Of a DNA stretch of 64,000 nucleotides, positions 1-10,275 are shown in pieces. Position 1 is the first letter of the stretch. Every line of letters starts with the position of its first letter. Source of the stretch: Cordylochernes scorpioides (Eukaryota; Arthropoda; Arachnida; Pseudoscorpiones; Chernetidae); contig CP092870.1 in the NCBI GenBank assembly GCA_030710605.1, positions 54,325,921-54,389,920 of the forward strand, given 5' to 3'. A model generated the notes under the pieces. That model worked only from the letters and a program-made list of their open reading frames with translations, had not been told where the DNA came from and searched no databases. The position numbers and the translations under genes are program-made.

Positions 1-100
1 TTAGAAAAATAGAAAATATCATTTATAATAAGTATTTAAAATATGTATATAAAAATGTGTATATAAAAATGTATTTATTATTAAGTTGTTAACGTGATAA

Positions 101-144
101 TCCTGTTGAAGGACTGACAAGTCCGAAAGCTTGAAAATAAAAGG
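101..144 (+). other. Hammerhead-like relic
   Basis: CCTGTTGAAGGAC, a 6-nt loop, then GTCCGAAAGC. The order is a CUGANGA-like box, a short stem II and GAAA, as in Penelope-linked hammerheads, but the fourth base of the first box is U instead of A. The same arrangement recurs at 4287, 11548, 21940, 36075, 38109 onward, 38720, 47570 and 48925. Confidence 0.35.
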
Positions 145-259
145 TTGTACAAGAAACTCAACCCTGGAAGCTTCATGTATTTTATAATATTATAAATCAG
201 GGAAGAGAACCTTTATTTAAAATCTTATATATTAAACCAAAGCCATAACGCGCCATCTA

Positions 260-585
260 TATATATTTATATGTTATTTAAAAATATTGTTTTAATTGGA
301 ATTACATATCATAGATTCAAATATTCTGTTAAATCGACCGCCAGAGGTCACTCTTCCCCTATAAAAACTCATTGATGTTGTATATCGATGGCCGGTTCAA
401 CCTTTTGTACATTATGTAAATAAGTTATTCATTTTTTCATTCATACGCCTTAAGCCAGGCATACCTTTACCAAATTATGTTTTTTTTTTATACATTCCTT
501 TAGCTCCATTAAATAAATCTCTGATCAAGACTTTTAATTATTTTTGCCACTACTGCATCACCATAGCATAATCTCAACAATTTCA
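260..585 (+). repeat. Interspersed repeat, LTR-like, copy 1
   Basis: About 330 bp that match 17055-17400 in reverse. Both copies share GACCGCCAGAGGTCACTCTT, a TATAAAAA run and an AATAAA-like site 100-200 bp downstream, which suits a solo LTR, but no internal region is seen. Classification is tentative. The rest of 1-650 is AT-rich with a (TA)n run at 629-650. Confidence 0.4.
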
Positions 586-650
586 AAATCAGCAGAAAAT
601 CTCATTCATTTTTTAAAATTAAATATAATATATATATATATATATATATA

Positions 651-1956
651 CAAGGTATGTCCCATAAGTTCCCGGACTGGGTCCATAAAAAAATAAATAA
701 ATGAAAAATATAAATAAATTTGACTGTTTATTATAGAAAAAATATCAGGCAACACGGTGGTACCAATATCGAGGCGGTACATTAGCGCGCGCCAAGGTCA
801 TTCTAATTTATTTAAAGGTCACACCTAGCGCTGCGGCGATTTTACGATGGAACAAAAATTGAAGCAGAGGATTTGCATAGAATTTTGTGTGAAACTTCAA
901 ATATCTGCAACCGAAACTTTTGAAATGCTTAATAAAGTATTCCCCAATGACTCTCCAAAGAGAACAACTGTTTTTGAATGGCATTCTAGATTTAAAGCTG
1001 GCAGAATTTCCATTGAAGATGAACCTCGGCAAGGACGCCCAAAATGTGCAAAAAATCACCGATTTGATAAAAGAAAATCCTCGAACCACTTTGCTGGAGC
1101 TAGAGCAAGACACAGGCATCTCTAAAACAACGATTGGAAGGATCGTAACCAAAGATTTGAAGCTCAAAAAGACTCCTGCAAAATTCATCCCAAGATTCCT
1201 CACTAATGAGCAAAAACTGTGTCGTCTTGCAACCTGTGAGAACATGTTGGAAATGACAAGAACGGATTCGGAATGGAAAGACAAGATAATTACAGGCGAC
1301 GAGACATGGGTCTATGACTATGACCCTGAAACCAAGCGTCAACATGCCGAGTGGAGAGGTCAGGGTGAGCCTAGACCAAAAAAAATCCAGGATATTGAAA
1401 TCCAGAAACAAGGTGTTGTTGGTCGCCTTTTTGGATAACAAGGGCATTGTTCATCACGAGTATCTTCCTGCAGGCCAAATGGTTATTAAGGAAATGTATT
1501 TGGACATTCTTCGCCATCTAAGGGAAGCGATTCGAAAAAAAAAATGCCAGAAAAATGGCCTAATGGTGACTGGATCTTACACCATAACAATGCCCGCCCT
1601 CACACAGCGCACTTGGTGACGAGTTTTTTTGGCTAAAAACGGAACAGAAATCCTACCTCAACCAGCCTATTCCCCAGACATCGCACCAAATGACTTTTTC
1701 CTGTTCCCCAAACTTAAAGCAGTTCTAAAAGGAAGACATTTTGACACCAGGGATGACATAATAGAAAAATCGCTGTTGGCATTGAAGAGCATTCCAAAAG
1801 AGCTCTATAAAAACTGTTTCGACAATTTGGGAAACGATGGCGCTGGTGCGTTGAAGCAAGGGGGGATTACTTTAAAAAGTTTTAATAATTTTTTAAAAAA
1901 ATATTTTACCTTTTTTTTTTATGGACCCAGTCCGGGAACTTATGGGACATACCTTG
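651..1956 (+). mobile_element. mariner element, decayed
   Basis: A 1,306-bp element between TA dinucleotides with near-perfect inverted ends (CAAGGTATGTCCCATAAGTT at the left, its complement at the right, about 37 bp). Length and content fit a full-length mariner. The transposase inside is broken, so the copy is not autonomous. Confidence 0.93.
847..1879 (+). pseudogene. mariner transposase pseudogene
   Basis: Starting at ATG 847, the N-terminal helix-turn-helix region (VFEWHSRFKAGR, then DEPRQGRP) is readable, but the reading frame then shifts at about 1045, 1375 and 1545-1620. The first catalytic Asp is present (TGDETWVYDY), the second is changed to Asn in LHHNNARPHT, and the third is in YSPDIAPNDFFLFPKLK. 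Frameshifts plus the D-to-N change mean no active enzyme. The mariner DD34D family is clear from the motifs. Confidence 0.9.
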
Positions 1957-1965
1957 TATATAATG

Positions 1966-2285
1966 CAATGATTTTAAAGCACGAATGTTTCTTTTATACA
2001 CAATACAAGCTTCTACTCTCTTTACTGCGATGAAAAAAATATATTAGGAGGGCTTGACTCATCAGTGTTGAACCCTCACAGCGGTTTCGCCAATTTAATC
2101 CACCAGACCGCTTCTCAGAGCTCTAATACTGTAATGGACGATTCTGCTTATATACGCAGTACTGAAGGATGGAATCTCAGAAATGGTTTCCAAGAAAACT
2201 ATGGACATAAGCTTATAGGACAGTAGAATTACGTTCAAATATTTGCATCGAGCAATGCTCTTCCGCAAACAATAAAGACAAAGCC
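1966..2285 (+). repeat. MITE family M2, copy 1
   Basis: Interspersed repeat with the markers GGAGGGCTTGACTCATCAGT, CAGCGGTTTCGCCAATTTAA and TATATACGCAGTACTGAAGG. Other copies: 3405-3520, 23665-23905, 23990-24292 (inverted), 34660-35000 (inverted), 58172-58250 and 63115-63405. The 34660 copy shows terminal inverted repeats (ATGAAAGGATTTAAGCAC). Confidence 0.6.
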
Positions 2286-2298
2286 AGTTATACTTAAA

Positions 2299-3364
2299 CT
2301 AGACGAATGGCCCGGGCAACGCCCGGGTTTTACCCGAGTGCGAATATATTTTAAAAACGTTTTAATCTTCATCTAGATCTTCATCTTGTCTACACCTTGT
2401 ATACATCTTGCTTCCTAGGGTTGCCTAGAGTGGCCGCTATAGACAGGGTGGTCTGTATAGACAGGTGGATGTATCACACAGCTGATGATAGGGTTGCCTA
2501 GAGTGGCCGCTATAGACAGGGTGGTCTGTATATACAGGTGGATGTATCACACAGCTGTAGAGTGGTCGCTATAGACAGGGTGGTCTGTATAGACAGGTGT
2601 ATGTATTACACTGCTGATAACAGGGTTGCCTAAAGTGACCGCTATAGAAAGGGTGGTCTGTATAGACAGGTGGATGTATCACACAGCTGATAACAGTGTT
2701 GTCTAGGGTGGTCGCTATAGACAGGGTGGTCTGTATAGACAGGTGAATGTAACACACTGATGATAACAGGGTTGCCTAAAGTGGCCGCTATAGACAGGGT
2801 GGTCTGTATAGACAGGTGGATGTATCACACAGCTGATAACAGGGTAGAGTGGCCGCTATAGACAGGTGTATGTATCACACAGCTGATAACAGGGTTTTCT
2901 AGAATGGCCGCTATATACAGGTGGTCTGTATAGACAGGTGGATGTATCACACAGCTGATAACAGGGTTGTCTAGAGTGGTCGCTATAGACAGGGTGGTCT
3001 GTATAGACAGGTGGATGTATCACACAGCTGATAACAGGGTTGTCTAGAGTGGTCGCTATAGACAGGGTGGTCTGTATAGACAGGTGTATGTATCACACTG
3101 CTGATAACAGGGTTGCCTAAAGTGACCGCTATAGGCAGGGTGGTCTGTATAGACAGGTGGATGTAACACACTGCTGATAACAGGGTTGTCTAGAATGGCC
3201 GCTATAGACAGGTGTATGTATCACACAGCTGATAACAGGGTTGTCTAGAGGGGGGCAGGCAGGGAGGTCACGTGTTTGCTGGTAGCCAATGGGCGCGCAT
3301 TCTATCCGTGAGCTTCAGACAAACAGACAAACAAACAGACAGAATAAGGCAAATGTATAAGTAG
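2299..3364 (-). mobile_element. Helitron, non-autonomous, minus strand
   Basis: The 3' terminus, read on the minus strand, has the GC hairpin AACCCGGGCGTTGCCCGGGC followed by CTAG at 2299-2302 with T as next base, the standard Helitron end. The 5' part has the family (TCTGT)n run, seen here as CAGACAAACAGACAAACAAA at 3317-3352. No terminal inverted repeats or target duplication are expected. Most of the interior is a minisatellite. Confidence 0.7.
2412..3245. repeat. 74-bp minisatellite inside a Helitron
   Basis: About 11 copies of a unit containing GCTATAGACAGGGTGGTCTG and GATGTATCACACAGCTGATA, several truncated. Open frames over this stretch are repeat artefacts. Confidence 0.9.
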
Positions 3365-3404
3365 ATTAACACGTAGCAATAATGCGCCATCTATACATAT
3401 AAAA

Positions 3405-3520
3405 TGAAAGGATTTAAAAACACCAATGTTTCTTTTATACATAATACAAACTTCTACTGTCTTTACTACGATGAAAAAATATATATATTGGGAGGGCTTG
3501 GCTTATCAGAAATGCCTACA
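3405..3520 (+). repeat. MITE family M2, truncated copy
   Basis: Begins ATGAAAGGATTTAAAAACAC, contains the TTCTTTTATACATAATACAA stretch and breaks off after GGGAGGGCTTGGCTTATCAG. Confidence 0.55.
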
Positions 3521-3572
3521 ACATTTTCTGAAAACTTTGTAGCAATTTATTTACGTGGTTTATAGTTTTAAT

Positions 3573-3738
3573 GGGGTCGGTGGAAAGATGGTCTAAACCG
3601 TTGGGTTTCGACCTCTATGATCGGGTTCGATTCCCGCGTTGAGCACTTTTTCTGACTTAAAAAAAAAATGCTTCAATGACACCAATCTACCCACCATGAT
3701 TATAATGGCCTGTACCACGTATACTAGGTATAAAAAAT
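3573..3738 (+). mobile_element. tRNA-derived SINE, internally deleted
   Basis: Starts with a tRNA-like head (GGGGTCGGTGGAAAGATGGT) and a pol III B-box GGTTCGATTCC at 3624-3634, then jumps to the family 3' end (CCACCATGATTATAATGGCC) and an A-rich tail. Fuller copies are at 18579-18884 and 51202-51486. Confidence 0.8.
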
Positions 3739-3769
3739 AATTTCAATAATTTACTAAGAAACGGCCTAT

Positions 3770-3990
3770 CGGTCTCTCGTAATTTGGTGTCAGAAGTGGG
3801 ATTCATAGTTCATGAAGAATGTTGCAGAGGCCCGATCATCCAGAAAATGACGACAGAAAAAGCAGAACTATTTCAAATTCTTCGCTCAGCAATAAAATAG
3901 CTTAAATAGAAAATGTTGGAATTGAGTAAAGTTTTCTTTAAAGAGCTGATAAACAATCTGCATTCTAGAAATATCGACACAAGAAAGATT
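3770..3990 (+). mobile_element. Ty3/gypsy leader and gag fragment
   Basis: TTTGGTGTCAGAAGTGGGAT at 3783-3802 resembles the primer-binding region after a gypsy 5' LTR. About 45 bp on, ATG 3847 opens MTTEKAELFQILRSAIK before stops. No LTR is recognisable. A short relic at best. From 3990 to 4285 only AT-rich intron sequence is seen. Confidence 0.35.
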
Positions 3991-4286
3991 GATAGGGACA
4001 ATAACCTATAGTCATTTTTCGTTATTCATAAATTTTATAATTATCTTTTCATTTTTGTGTTCTTACATAAATATTCACATATAATTTTCGCATACAAATG
4101 TGTGTGTATGATGACTATACATTTATCATAATACTTTATAATTAATTTAATTTAAATGATACTAAAAAACATAATATCTAAGTGTTTTAATGGTATACCT
4201 ATTCTTACAGAAAATAAAATCGTCTGCAATACGTATAAATAAAAACAAACGGATTCAGAGTTTCTTGTTTTATTTCAAACCATCTC

Positions 4287-4325
4287 AAGCTTTCGGGTAT
4301 CACAAACACTTCTATAGGAGTATAT
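4287..4325 (-). other. Hammerhead-like relic
   Basis: The minus strand has CCTATAGAAGTG, a loop, CACTT-less partner ATACCC, then GAAAGCTTGA. Stem II is degenerate; same family as 101-144. Confidence 0.25.
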
Positions 4326-4369
4326 GATAAAATAAATTTTAATATTTAGCTACACTAAGATTTATTTTA

Positions 4370-5788
4370 CACTGCGTGACATTGAAAATGGAACACCAAG
4401 AAATAGTGGCCAGAAAATTATGCAAATTTCAGTGTAGACGCGCTTAACCGAGTTATGCAAATGATGTAAAATGCGCAGATCTCGTGCGCACATGGAGTAA
4501 GATATAAGGGAAGGAACTTGCAAAAAGGACAGTATTCGTGTCGTTATTTCTTCAAGGAAACTCATTGTATAAATTTTGTTCTTGTGTCAAAAGACACGTG
4601 TAATAACAGAGAATGCCAGGTCATCGTAAACGGAGGCAGTTCAAGCAGACAGACGCTTTTACGAGGGGCATGGTGATCGGACTGAAAAGGGCAGGTTGGT
4701 CCATACGTCAAATCGCAGCTGATACACACCTTGGTGCGTCCACGGTGCACCGACTGCGGAGAAGATGGTTGGAACAAGGAAATGTGGCAATTTATAGGAA
4801 TGTCGGTGCAACCAGAGTGACGTCAGCACGTGTGGATCGGCGTATCCTTCGACAATCAGTGGCGGCCCCACAAGCCACTTGTACCGCCATCCTGCAACAT
4901 GTGCAAGACACCCTAGATCATTCCATCTCGACCAGAACCATTTCCCGTCGATTGGTTGCTAATGGTTTGCACTCATGCCGTCCGCTAAGAAGACTGCCAT
5001 TGACCCCACCGAATAGGCGCCAACGTTTGGAATGGTGCCGGGCTAGATCGACGTGGATGACGGAATGGCACAGGGTCGTGTTCTCAGATGAGTCGCGTTT
5101 CTGCTTGTCCAGTGATAGTCGCCGTGTACGCGTGTGGCGTCGACGTGGAGAAAGGTCCAATCCGGCAGCAATTGTGGAACGCCCCACCGTGCGACAACGT
5201 GGAATCATGGTTTGGGGCGCAATCGCGTATGATTCTAGGTCACCTTTACTTCGTATTCAGGGCACTATGACGGCCCAACGATACGTTGATGATGTGCTGC
5301 GACCGGTGACACTCCCCTACCTTCAGGGGGTACCCAATGCCCTTTATCAGCAGGATAACGCCCGACCGCACACTGCTCGCATTAGCCAACAAGCTCTGCA
5401 AGATGTACAGATGCTTCCCTGGCCACCGTACTCTCCTGATCTCTCACCAATCGAGCACGTCTGGGACATCATTGGACGCCGTTTGCATGCCTTGCCACAG
5501 CCGCGTTCAGAAGACGAACTGTGGCAAATGGTTGAGAGGGAATGGAGAGTAATCCCTCAGGACGCCATCCGTACTCTGATTGACTCTCTACCTAGACGTG
5601 TTGCTGCGTGCATCGCCGTCCGCGGTGGTCCTACTTGCTACTAAGCCGACGCCGTTCTCGCTCTGTATTATGACTATCATTTTGAAATAAAGATCACTTA
5701 TTGTTCGTCCCTGTCTCTCTCTGTCTGCCGAGTTTCATCACTTTCTGACCACTATTTCTTGGTGTTCCATTTCCAATGTCACGCAGTG
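4370..5788 (+). mobile_element. Tc1-like transposon, structurally intact
   Basis: A 1,419-bp element flanked by TA on both sides, with inverted ends of about 49 bp (CACTGCGTGACATTGAAAAT at the left; the right end differs by a few bases). It carries one uninterrupted transposase frame and looks young. It lies in the intron after exon 11 of the host gene. Confidence 0.96.
4613..5644 (+). CDS. Tc1-family transposase
   Basis: A 343-residue transposase that cuts and pastes its own element at TA sites in the nucleus. Residues 10-55 form a helix-turn-helix (GWSIRQIAADTHLGASTVHR) and a second DNA-binding segment follows to about residue 120 (TISRRLVANGLHS). The catalytic domain shows D159 in VFSDESRF, D248 in QQDNARPHT and E281 in SPDLSPIEHVWD. 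Length matches Tc1 transposases, there is no frameshift or stop, and the start is the first ATG after the 5' leader, so this is potentially an active enzyme. Spacing between D248 and E281 is 32 residues by count, where the textbook Tc1 value is 34. An AATAAA lies 40 bp after the stop (5687). GC content is well above the surrounding intron. Confidence 0.95.
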   Translation: MPGHRKRRQFKQTDAFTRGMVIGLKRAGWSIRQIAADTHLGASTVHRLRRRWLEQGNVAIYRNVGATRVTSARVDRRILRQSVAAPQATCTAILQHVQDTLDHSISTRTISRRLVANGLHSCRPLRRLPLTPPNRRQRLEWCRARSTWMTEWHRVVFSDESRFCLSSDSRRVRVWRRRGERSNPAAIVERPTVRQRGIMVWGAIAYDSRSPLLRIQGTMTAQRYVDDVLRPVTLPYLQGVPNALYQQDNARPHTARISQQALQDVQMLPWPPYSPDLSPIEHVWDIIGRRLHALPQPRSEDELWQMVEREWRVIPQDAIRTLIDSLPRRVAACIAVRGGPTCY

Positions 5789-5835
5789 TATATTACACTC
5801 TTATAGAATAAAATTTAACGCCAAATGTTTTAATT

Positions 5836-5950
5836 TGTGTTCGCTCCTGATGAGAACAAAAGATTTTTGTTGAAACGTCGAGACATTAAGAAAGATTTAC
5901 TGGCAGAAGTATCTTTAATTTGGAGAAGTATAATATAAGGGTTTGGAATA
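5836..5950 (+). mobile_element. Penelope-like relic with hammerhead core
   Basis: CTCCTGATGAGAACAAAAGA then TTTTTGTTGAAACGTCGAG. The CUGAUGA and GAAAC boxes are intact and flank a stem II of about 7 bp (AACAAAA/TTTTGTT). It matches the Penelope insertion at 24989-26365. A fragment of the same family, TTGCCTGGCCGGTATTCATA, lies at 6081-6100. Confidence 0.6.
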
Positions 5951-6119
5951 CTCGGAAGCTTGATATGAATATGAAATAAATAGAGAGACTAATCCTGGGT
6001 ATCCGTTTGTTTACTGTTTAAACCTATTCTTAATCAAACTATCTTATTGTGATATAGAAGATTAATCTTGAAGATAGAGGTTGCCTGGCCGGTATTCATA
6101 GCTCTTTAAGCTAAAAACC

Positions 6120-6375
6120 ATTTCTTTAAAATAAATACACTTCTCAAAGAAATGGTTTTTATTTCCTCAATGAAAGACACTTCGGCCTTGAAATTCTTCC
6201 TATTCTCTCGATAAAAGACACTTCGGCCTTGAAATTGTTCTTATTCTTTCAATAAAAGACACTTCGGCCTTGAAATTGTTCTTCACTTCGGTCAGAAATC
6301 GCCTTCATTTTATTTTATTTATACTTTCCGTAAAAATAGGTGTAATCTCTAGCCGAAGTGTCTTTTACTTTATAG
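6120..6375. repeat. 41-bp tandem repeat
   Basis: Three direct copies of AAAGACACTTCGGCCTTGAA spaced 40-41 bp, bounded by partial inverted copies (GAAATGGTTTTTA; AGCCGAAGTGTCTTTTACTT). It ends 27 bp below the exon 11 donor. Confidence 0.65.
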
Positions 6376-6401
6376 AACACTAAAAAAGTAAGTTCTCTTA
6401 C

Positions 6402-6618
6402 TTGAGGTCCTTATCAACTACGGCAGTTGAATCATTCCCCATCTTGCAGGTGCCAATATAATGGTAGAAACTGGAGGAGAGTTGGCGGATCATACATTCC
6501 AGGTAGCTGTCACTCCACATCTCCAAGTTCTCACATCCATACACAGGGATATCCCAGTTTCTTGGAGAAAGTTCACTGAAGTATCGGTTTTTGGTCAAAT
6601 TCAGCATCCATCTAAGAG
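6402..6618 (-). CDS. GMC oxidoreductase exon 11 (active-site His)
   Basis: Acceptor CGTGACTGTGCAG, 217 nt, donor GTAAGAGA, which overlaps an in-frame TAA. Encodes residues 488-558 with SSSFYHYIGTCKMGND, where H539 corresponds to the first active-site histidine of GMC enzymes, and STAVVDKDL. Reading through the donor would stop at once without the essential GNTNAP-type segment, so splicing to a further exon below position 1 is expected. Confidence 0.92.
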
Positions 6619-6639
6619 CTGCACAGTCACGTTTACGAT

Positions 6640-7010
6640 TAACAATCGAAATATAATCATGGACAGAACATAAGCAAGTTGTACCTTTTAGCATGTATAT
6701 CAGGATTGAGACAATAACTCTGAAAGATACCTTCATAGACAAAACTTAAACAAGTTGTACATTTTAGCATGTATATCGGGATTCAGACAATAACTCTAAA
6801 AGATACACTTATAAACAAAACTTAAGAAATTTGTACTTTTAAGCATGTATATCTGGATTCAGACAATAACTCTGAAAAATACGCAGTGACCTTTATTAAA
6901 GACACACGAGATAACCAAGTGTGAACAAAATTGCCTGTTTTCTTCAGAAAACGGATACAAATGGCGACACCAAAGACTTACCACTTCCTTAAGTTTTGTC
7001 CATGAGTTTA
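6640..7010 (-). repeat. Interspersed tandem family L
   Basis: Three to four imperfect copies of an 80-bp unit with AAGTTGTACCTTTTAGCATG and GGATTCAGACAATAACTC. Related copies are at 27655-27990, 32215-32350, 33985-34150 and 42488-42600, where TACACTCATGGACAAAACTT looks like a terminal sequence. 7010-7385 is AT-rich with (TA)n and no recognisable feature. Confidence 0.55.
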
Positions 7011-7385
7011 TAATATAGTGTAGAGATATATATTCTAAATCTCTCTCTGTGTATAATCTATATAGAGAGAATATAGTGTAGATTAGTTGAAAAATATTGA
7101 TAAGCTATTCTAAAATACATTAGAATATATTAAATATTTCCTAATATTCCTGTATTCTCATAGTAAGACTTTACATATTTGTGATAAAGGGCTTGTGATA
7201 TAATGATAGAGTTTTCTTTTGATATTTGATGATTTCTGAAAAATTAACTATTTAGTATTACTTCGTGTTCGTGCTCGGTGAATTCACTTCATGCTTATTC
7301 CGTATATTAATTTTACACACACATTCACCTCTATATATACTCTCTTACTATATATATATATATACTAGAAATGGCTATGTGTGCT

Positions 7386-7500
7386 AAATATCAGGTAACA
7401 AGCTAAATCAACGTTTAGTTGATTTCTGTTCTACAAGATGTCTCTTTGCCATCTAAAAAAGCATATGTGCTCCTGGTCAGGATATTCATTCTTTATTTTT
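7386..7500 (-). repeat. Family S foldback, half copy
   Basis: Contains AAATCAACGTTTAGTTGATT and GTGCTCCTGGTCAGGATATT, the arm of family S (full foldbacks at 15155-15605 and 43055-43335). It is cut off at 7505 by the Helitron start. Confidence 0.6.
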
Positions 7501-7857
7501 ATATATCTATATATATAAAATTGAATGTCTGTCTGTCTGTTTGTCTGTCTGTTTGTTTGTACTCTATAGATTCAAAAACCATACATCCAATCGCCGTGAA
7601 ATTTTGGGATATTATTAGGTATATCACCGGGAAGGTTTTAGAAAAATAATTTCATGAATATCTTGAATATCCTTAGAGTTATTTGCAGATTTGTAGATTT
7701 AACTCGCAAGCAGCGCCCCCATTGTGACGATGATAACAAGTTTTCTTATCACTGAGTTTGTTATCTTAAATATTATTTATCAAAAGTAAGATTATCTCAG
7801 GATGACACGGCAATGTGACACGGGAAAAAATGTTCACTAGATAAAACTATGATTTTC

Positions 7858-9040
7858 TATATGATATAAAAAGCCAACAATGAAGAGTGAATGTAATATA
7901 AAAAGCCAACAATGAAGAATGAATGTAAGATAAAAACCCAACAATGAAGAGTGAATGTAATATAAAAAGCCAACAATGAAGAATGAATCTTCTATATATA
8001 TAAAATTGAATGTCTGTCTGTCTGTTTGTCTGTCTGTTTGTTTGTACTCTATAGATTCAAAAACCATACATCCAATCGCCGTGAAATTTTGGGATATTAT
8101 TAGGTATATCACCGGGAAGGTTTTAGAAAAATAATTTCATGAATATCTTGAATATCCTTAGAGTTACTTGCAGATTTGTACATTTAACTCGCAAGCAGCG
8201 CTCCCATTGTGACGATGATAACAAGTTTTCTTATCACTAAGTTTGTTATCTTAAACATTATTTATCAAAAGTAAGATTATCTCAGGATGACACGGCAATG
8301 TGACACGGGAAAAAATGTTCACTAGATAAAACTATGATTTTCTATATGATATAAAAAGCCAACAATGAAGAGTGAATGTAATATAAAAAGCCAACAATGA
8401 AGAATGAATGTAAGATAAAAAGCCAACAATGAAGAATGAATGTAAGATAAAAAGCCAACAATGAAGAATGAATGTAAGATAAAATGCCAACAATGAAGAG
8501 TGAATGTAAGATAAAAAGCCAACAATGAAGAGTAAATGTAATATAAAAAGCCAACAATGAAGAATGAATGTAAGATAAAAAGCCAACAAAGAAGAGTAAA
8601 TATAATATAAAAAGCCAACAATGAAGAGTGAATGTAAGATAAAAAGCCAACAATGAAGAGTAAATGTAAGATAAAAAGCCAACAATGAAGAGTGAATGTA
8701 ATATAAAAAGCCAACAATGAAGAATGAATGTAAGATAAAAAGCCAACAATGAAGAATGAATGTAAGATAAAAAGCCAACAATGAAGAGTGAATGTAATAT
8801 AAAAAGTCAACAATGAAGAATGAATGTAAGATAAAAAGCCAACAATGAAGAGTAAATATAATATAAAAAGCCAACAATGAAGAGTGAATGTAAGATAAAA
8901 AGCCAACAATGAAGAGTAAATGTAATATAAAAAGCCAACAGAGTGAATGTAAGATAAAAAGCCAACAATGAAGAGTGAATGTAATATAAAAAGCCAACAA
9001 TGAAGAATGAATGTAAGTTAAAAAGCCAACAATGAAGAGT
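7858..9040. repeat. 30-bp minisatellite
   Basis: Units of AAAAAGCCAACAATGAAGAG plus TGAATGTAAGAT, four copies at 7858-7988 and about 23 at 8340-9040, separated by the second Helitron 5' block. The 30-bp period keeps frames open and gives long but meaningless minus-strand frames with a 10-residue repeat (HCWLFILHSL). Confidence 0.92.
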
Positions 9041-9283
9041 AAATCTCTATATATATATATAAAAGTCAATTTCTGTCTGTCTGTCTGTTTCGCGATAAAC
9101 TCAAAAACTACTGAACCAATTGGTACCATATTTTGCATGTCGCTTTTTATAAACCTGAGGAAATTTTCGGCTGCATTTTGATTAGTATTTTTGGCTATTT
9201 CTTTTTTTTTTCATTTGAAGAACTTTTTTTTACGCGGACTAATCCGGAATGGAATGAATACCTAAATATGGCCATTTTTTTAA

Positions 9284-9354
9284 GCATCGGTGGTTCAGTG
9301 GTAGAAAGCTCGCCTGCCACGCGGGCGGCCCGGGTTCGATTCCCGGCCGATGCA
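9284..9354 (+). tRNA. tRNA-Gly (anticodon GCC)
   Basis: 71 nt that fold fully: acceptor GCATCGG/CCGATGC, D arm with AGTGGTAGA, anticodon stem CTCGC/GCGGG with loop CTGCCAC (GCC at 9316-9318), T stem CCGGG/CCCGG with loop TTCGATT, discriminator A, then a run of T as pol III terminator. B box GGTTCGATTCC is perfect. It sits between two Helitron 5' ends, so it may be carried by one of these elements rather than being a conserved locus. Confidence 0.9.
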
Positions 9355-10156
9355 TTTTTTTTTTTTACAATTTTTAAAACTCTTTTATATTATCTTATAT
9401 ATATAAAATTGAATGTCTGTCTGTCTGTACTCTATAGATTCAAAAACCATACATCCAATCGCCGTGAAATTTTGGGATATTATTAGGTATATCACCGGGA
9501 AGGTTTTTGAAAAATAATTTCATGAATATCTTGAATATCCTTAGAGTTATTTGCAGATTTGTAGATTTAGCTCGCAAGCAGCGCCCCCATTGTGACGATG
9601 ATAACAAGTTTTCTTATTACTAAATTTGTTATCTTAAATATTATTTATCAAAAGTAAGATTATCTCAGGATGACACGGCAATTTATTTGCGACAAGAATA
9701 ATGATACAATTCCAAGGCGAAGATACTATTCCTTTAACTTCCAATTACCGAGGGAACCAATTAATATTGCTTTTATTCAACTTATCGAGTATTTCTCAAG
9801 GGACCGGGAAAAAATGTTCACTAGATAAAACTATGATTTTCTAATGTAGAAAATTAGGAAAGACAAAATTCAGGATGACAAGGCACACAGGGACCCGGAA
9901 AAAATGTTCACTTTATCGAGAGATTCAAATTTACGAGTTTCAAATTATCAAAATATATCTTTTTTATTTTTTAATAAGTTTTTAGAGAATTGTTTTAACA
10001 AATGTTCGCTAGACAAACCTTTACTCGGGTAAAACCCCGGGCGAAGCCGAGTACGTTTTATAAGTTTAAAGAGAATTGTTTTAACAAATGTTCGTTAGAC
10101 AAACATTCACTCGGGTAAAACCCGGGCGAAGCCGGGCGGGTCCGCTAGTTAGAAAA

Positions 10157-10275
10157 TAAAAAGGCATATATTGGATTTAAATAAATATTTATTTTGCCAA
10201 TATTTCGGTTGGCTGAACGCCAAACCATATCAAGGCATTACATATTTGTATACACAAACTCAGCGCCGCATAGTG
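10157..10275 (-). repeat. Snapback family N, half copy
   Basis: GGCATATATTGGATTTAAAT and CCAATATTTCGGTTGGCTGA, the arm of the snapbacks at 36215-36375 and 46940-47300. Read on the minus strand it has GGTTTGGCGTTCAGCCAACC then GAAATATTGG, again a stem followed by GAAA. 10275-10525 is AT-rich and unassigned. Confidence 0.55.

Larger units (their letters stand above)
7506..10148 (+). mobile_element. Nested Helitron cluster
   Basis: Four 5' ends of the type TCTATATATATAAAATTGAA occur at 7506, 7990, about 9047 (a relative ending AAAAGTCAATTTCTG) and about 9393. Only one 3' end is present: GGGTAAAACCCGGGCGAAGC, a second GC arm, then CTAG at 10145-10148. The 7506 and 7990 blocks (about 350 bp each) are nearly identical. 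The 9393-10148 unit is complete and matches the minus-strand copy at 15662-17016. No helicase is encoded, so these are non-autonomous. Confidence 0.75.

Noticed and set aside
2569..3171. Minus-strand open frames with repeated CYIHLSIQTTL
   Set aside because: They are products of the 74-bp minisatellite; different units fall in different frames.
3573..3645. tRNA gene at the SINE heads (also 18811-18884)
   Set aside because: B box is present but acceptor ends do not pair and the sequence continues into the SINE body.
8322..9138. Three overlapping minus-strand open frames of 135-268 codons with Leu/Phe-rich repeats
   Set aside because: They arise because the 30-bp minisatellite has a period divisible by three and lacks stops on that strand in all frames.
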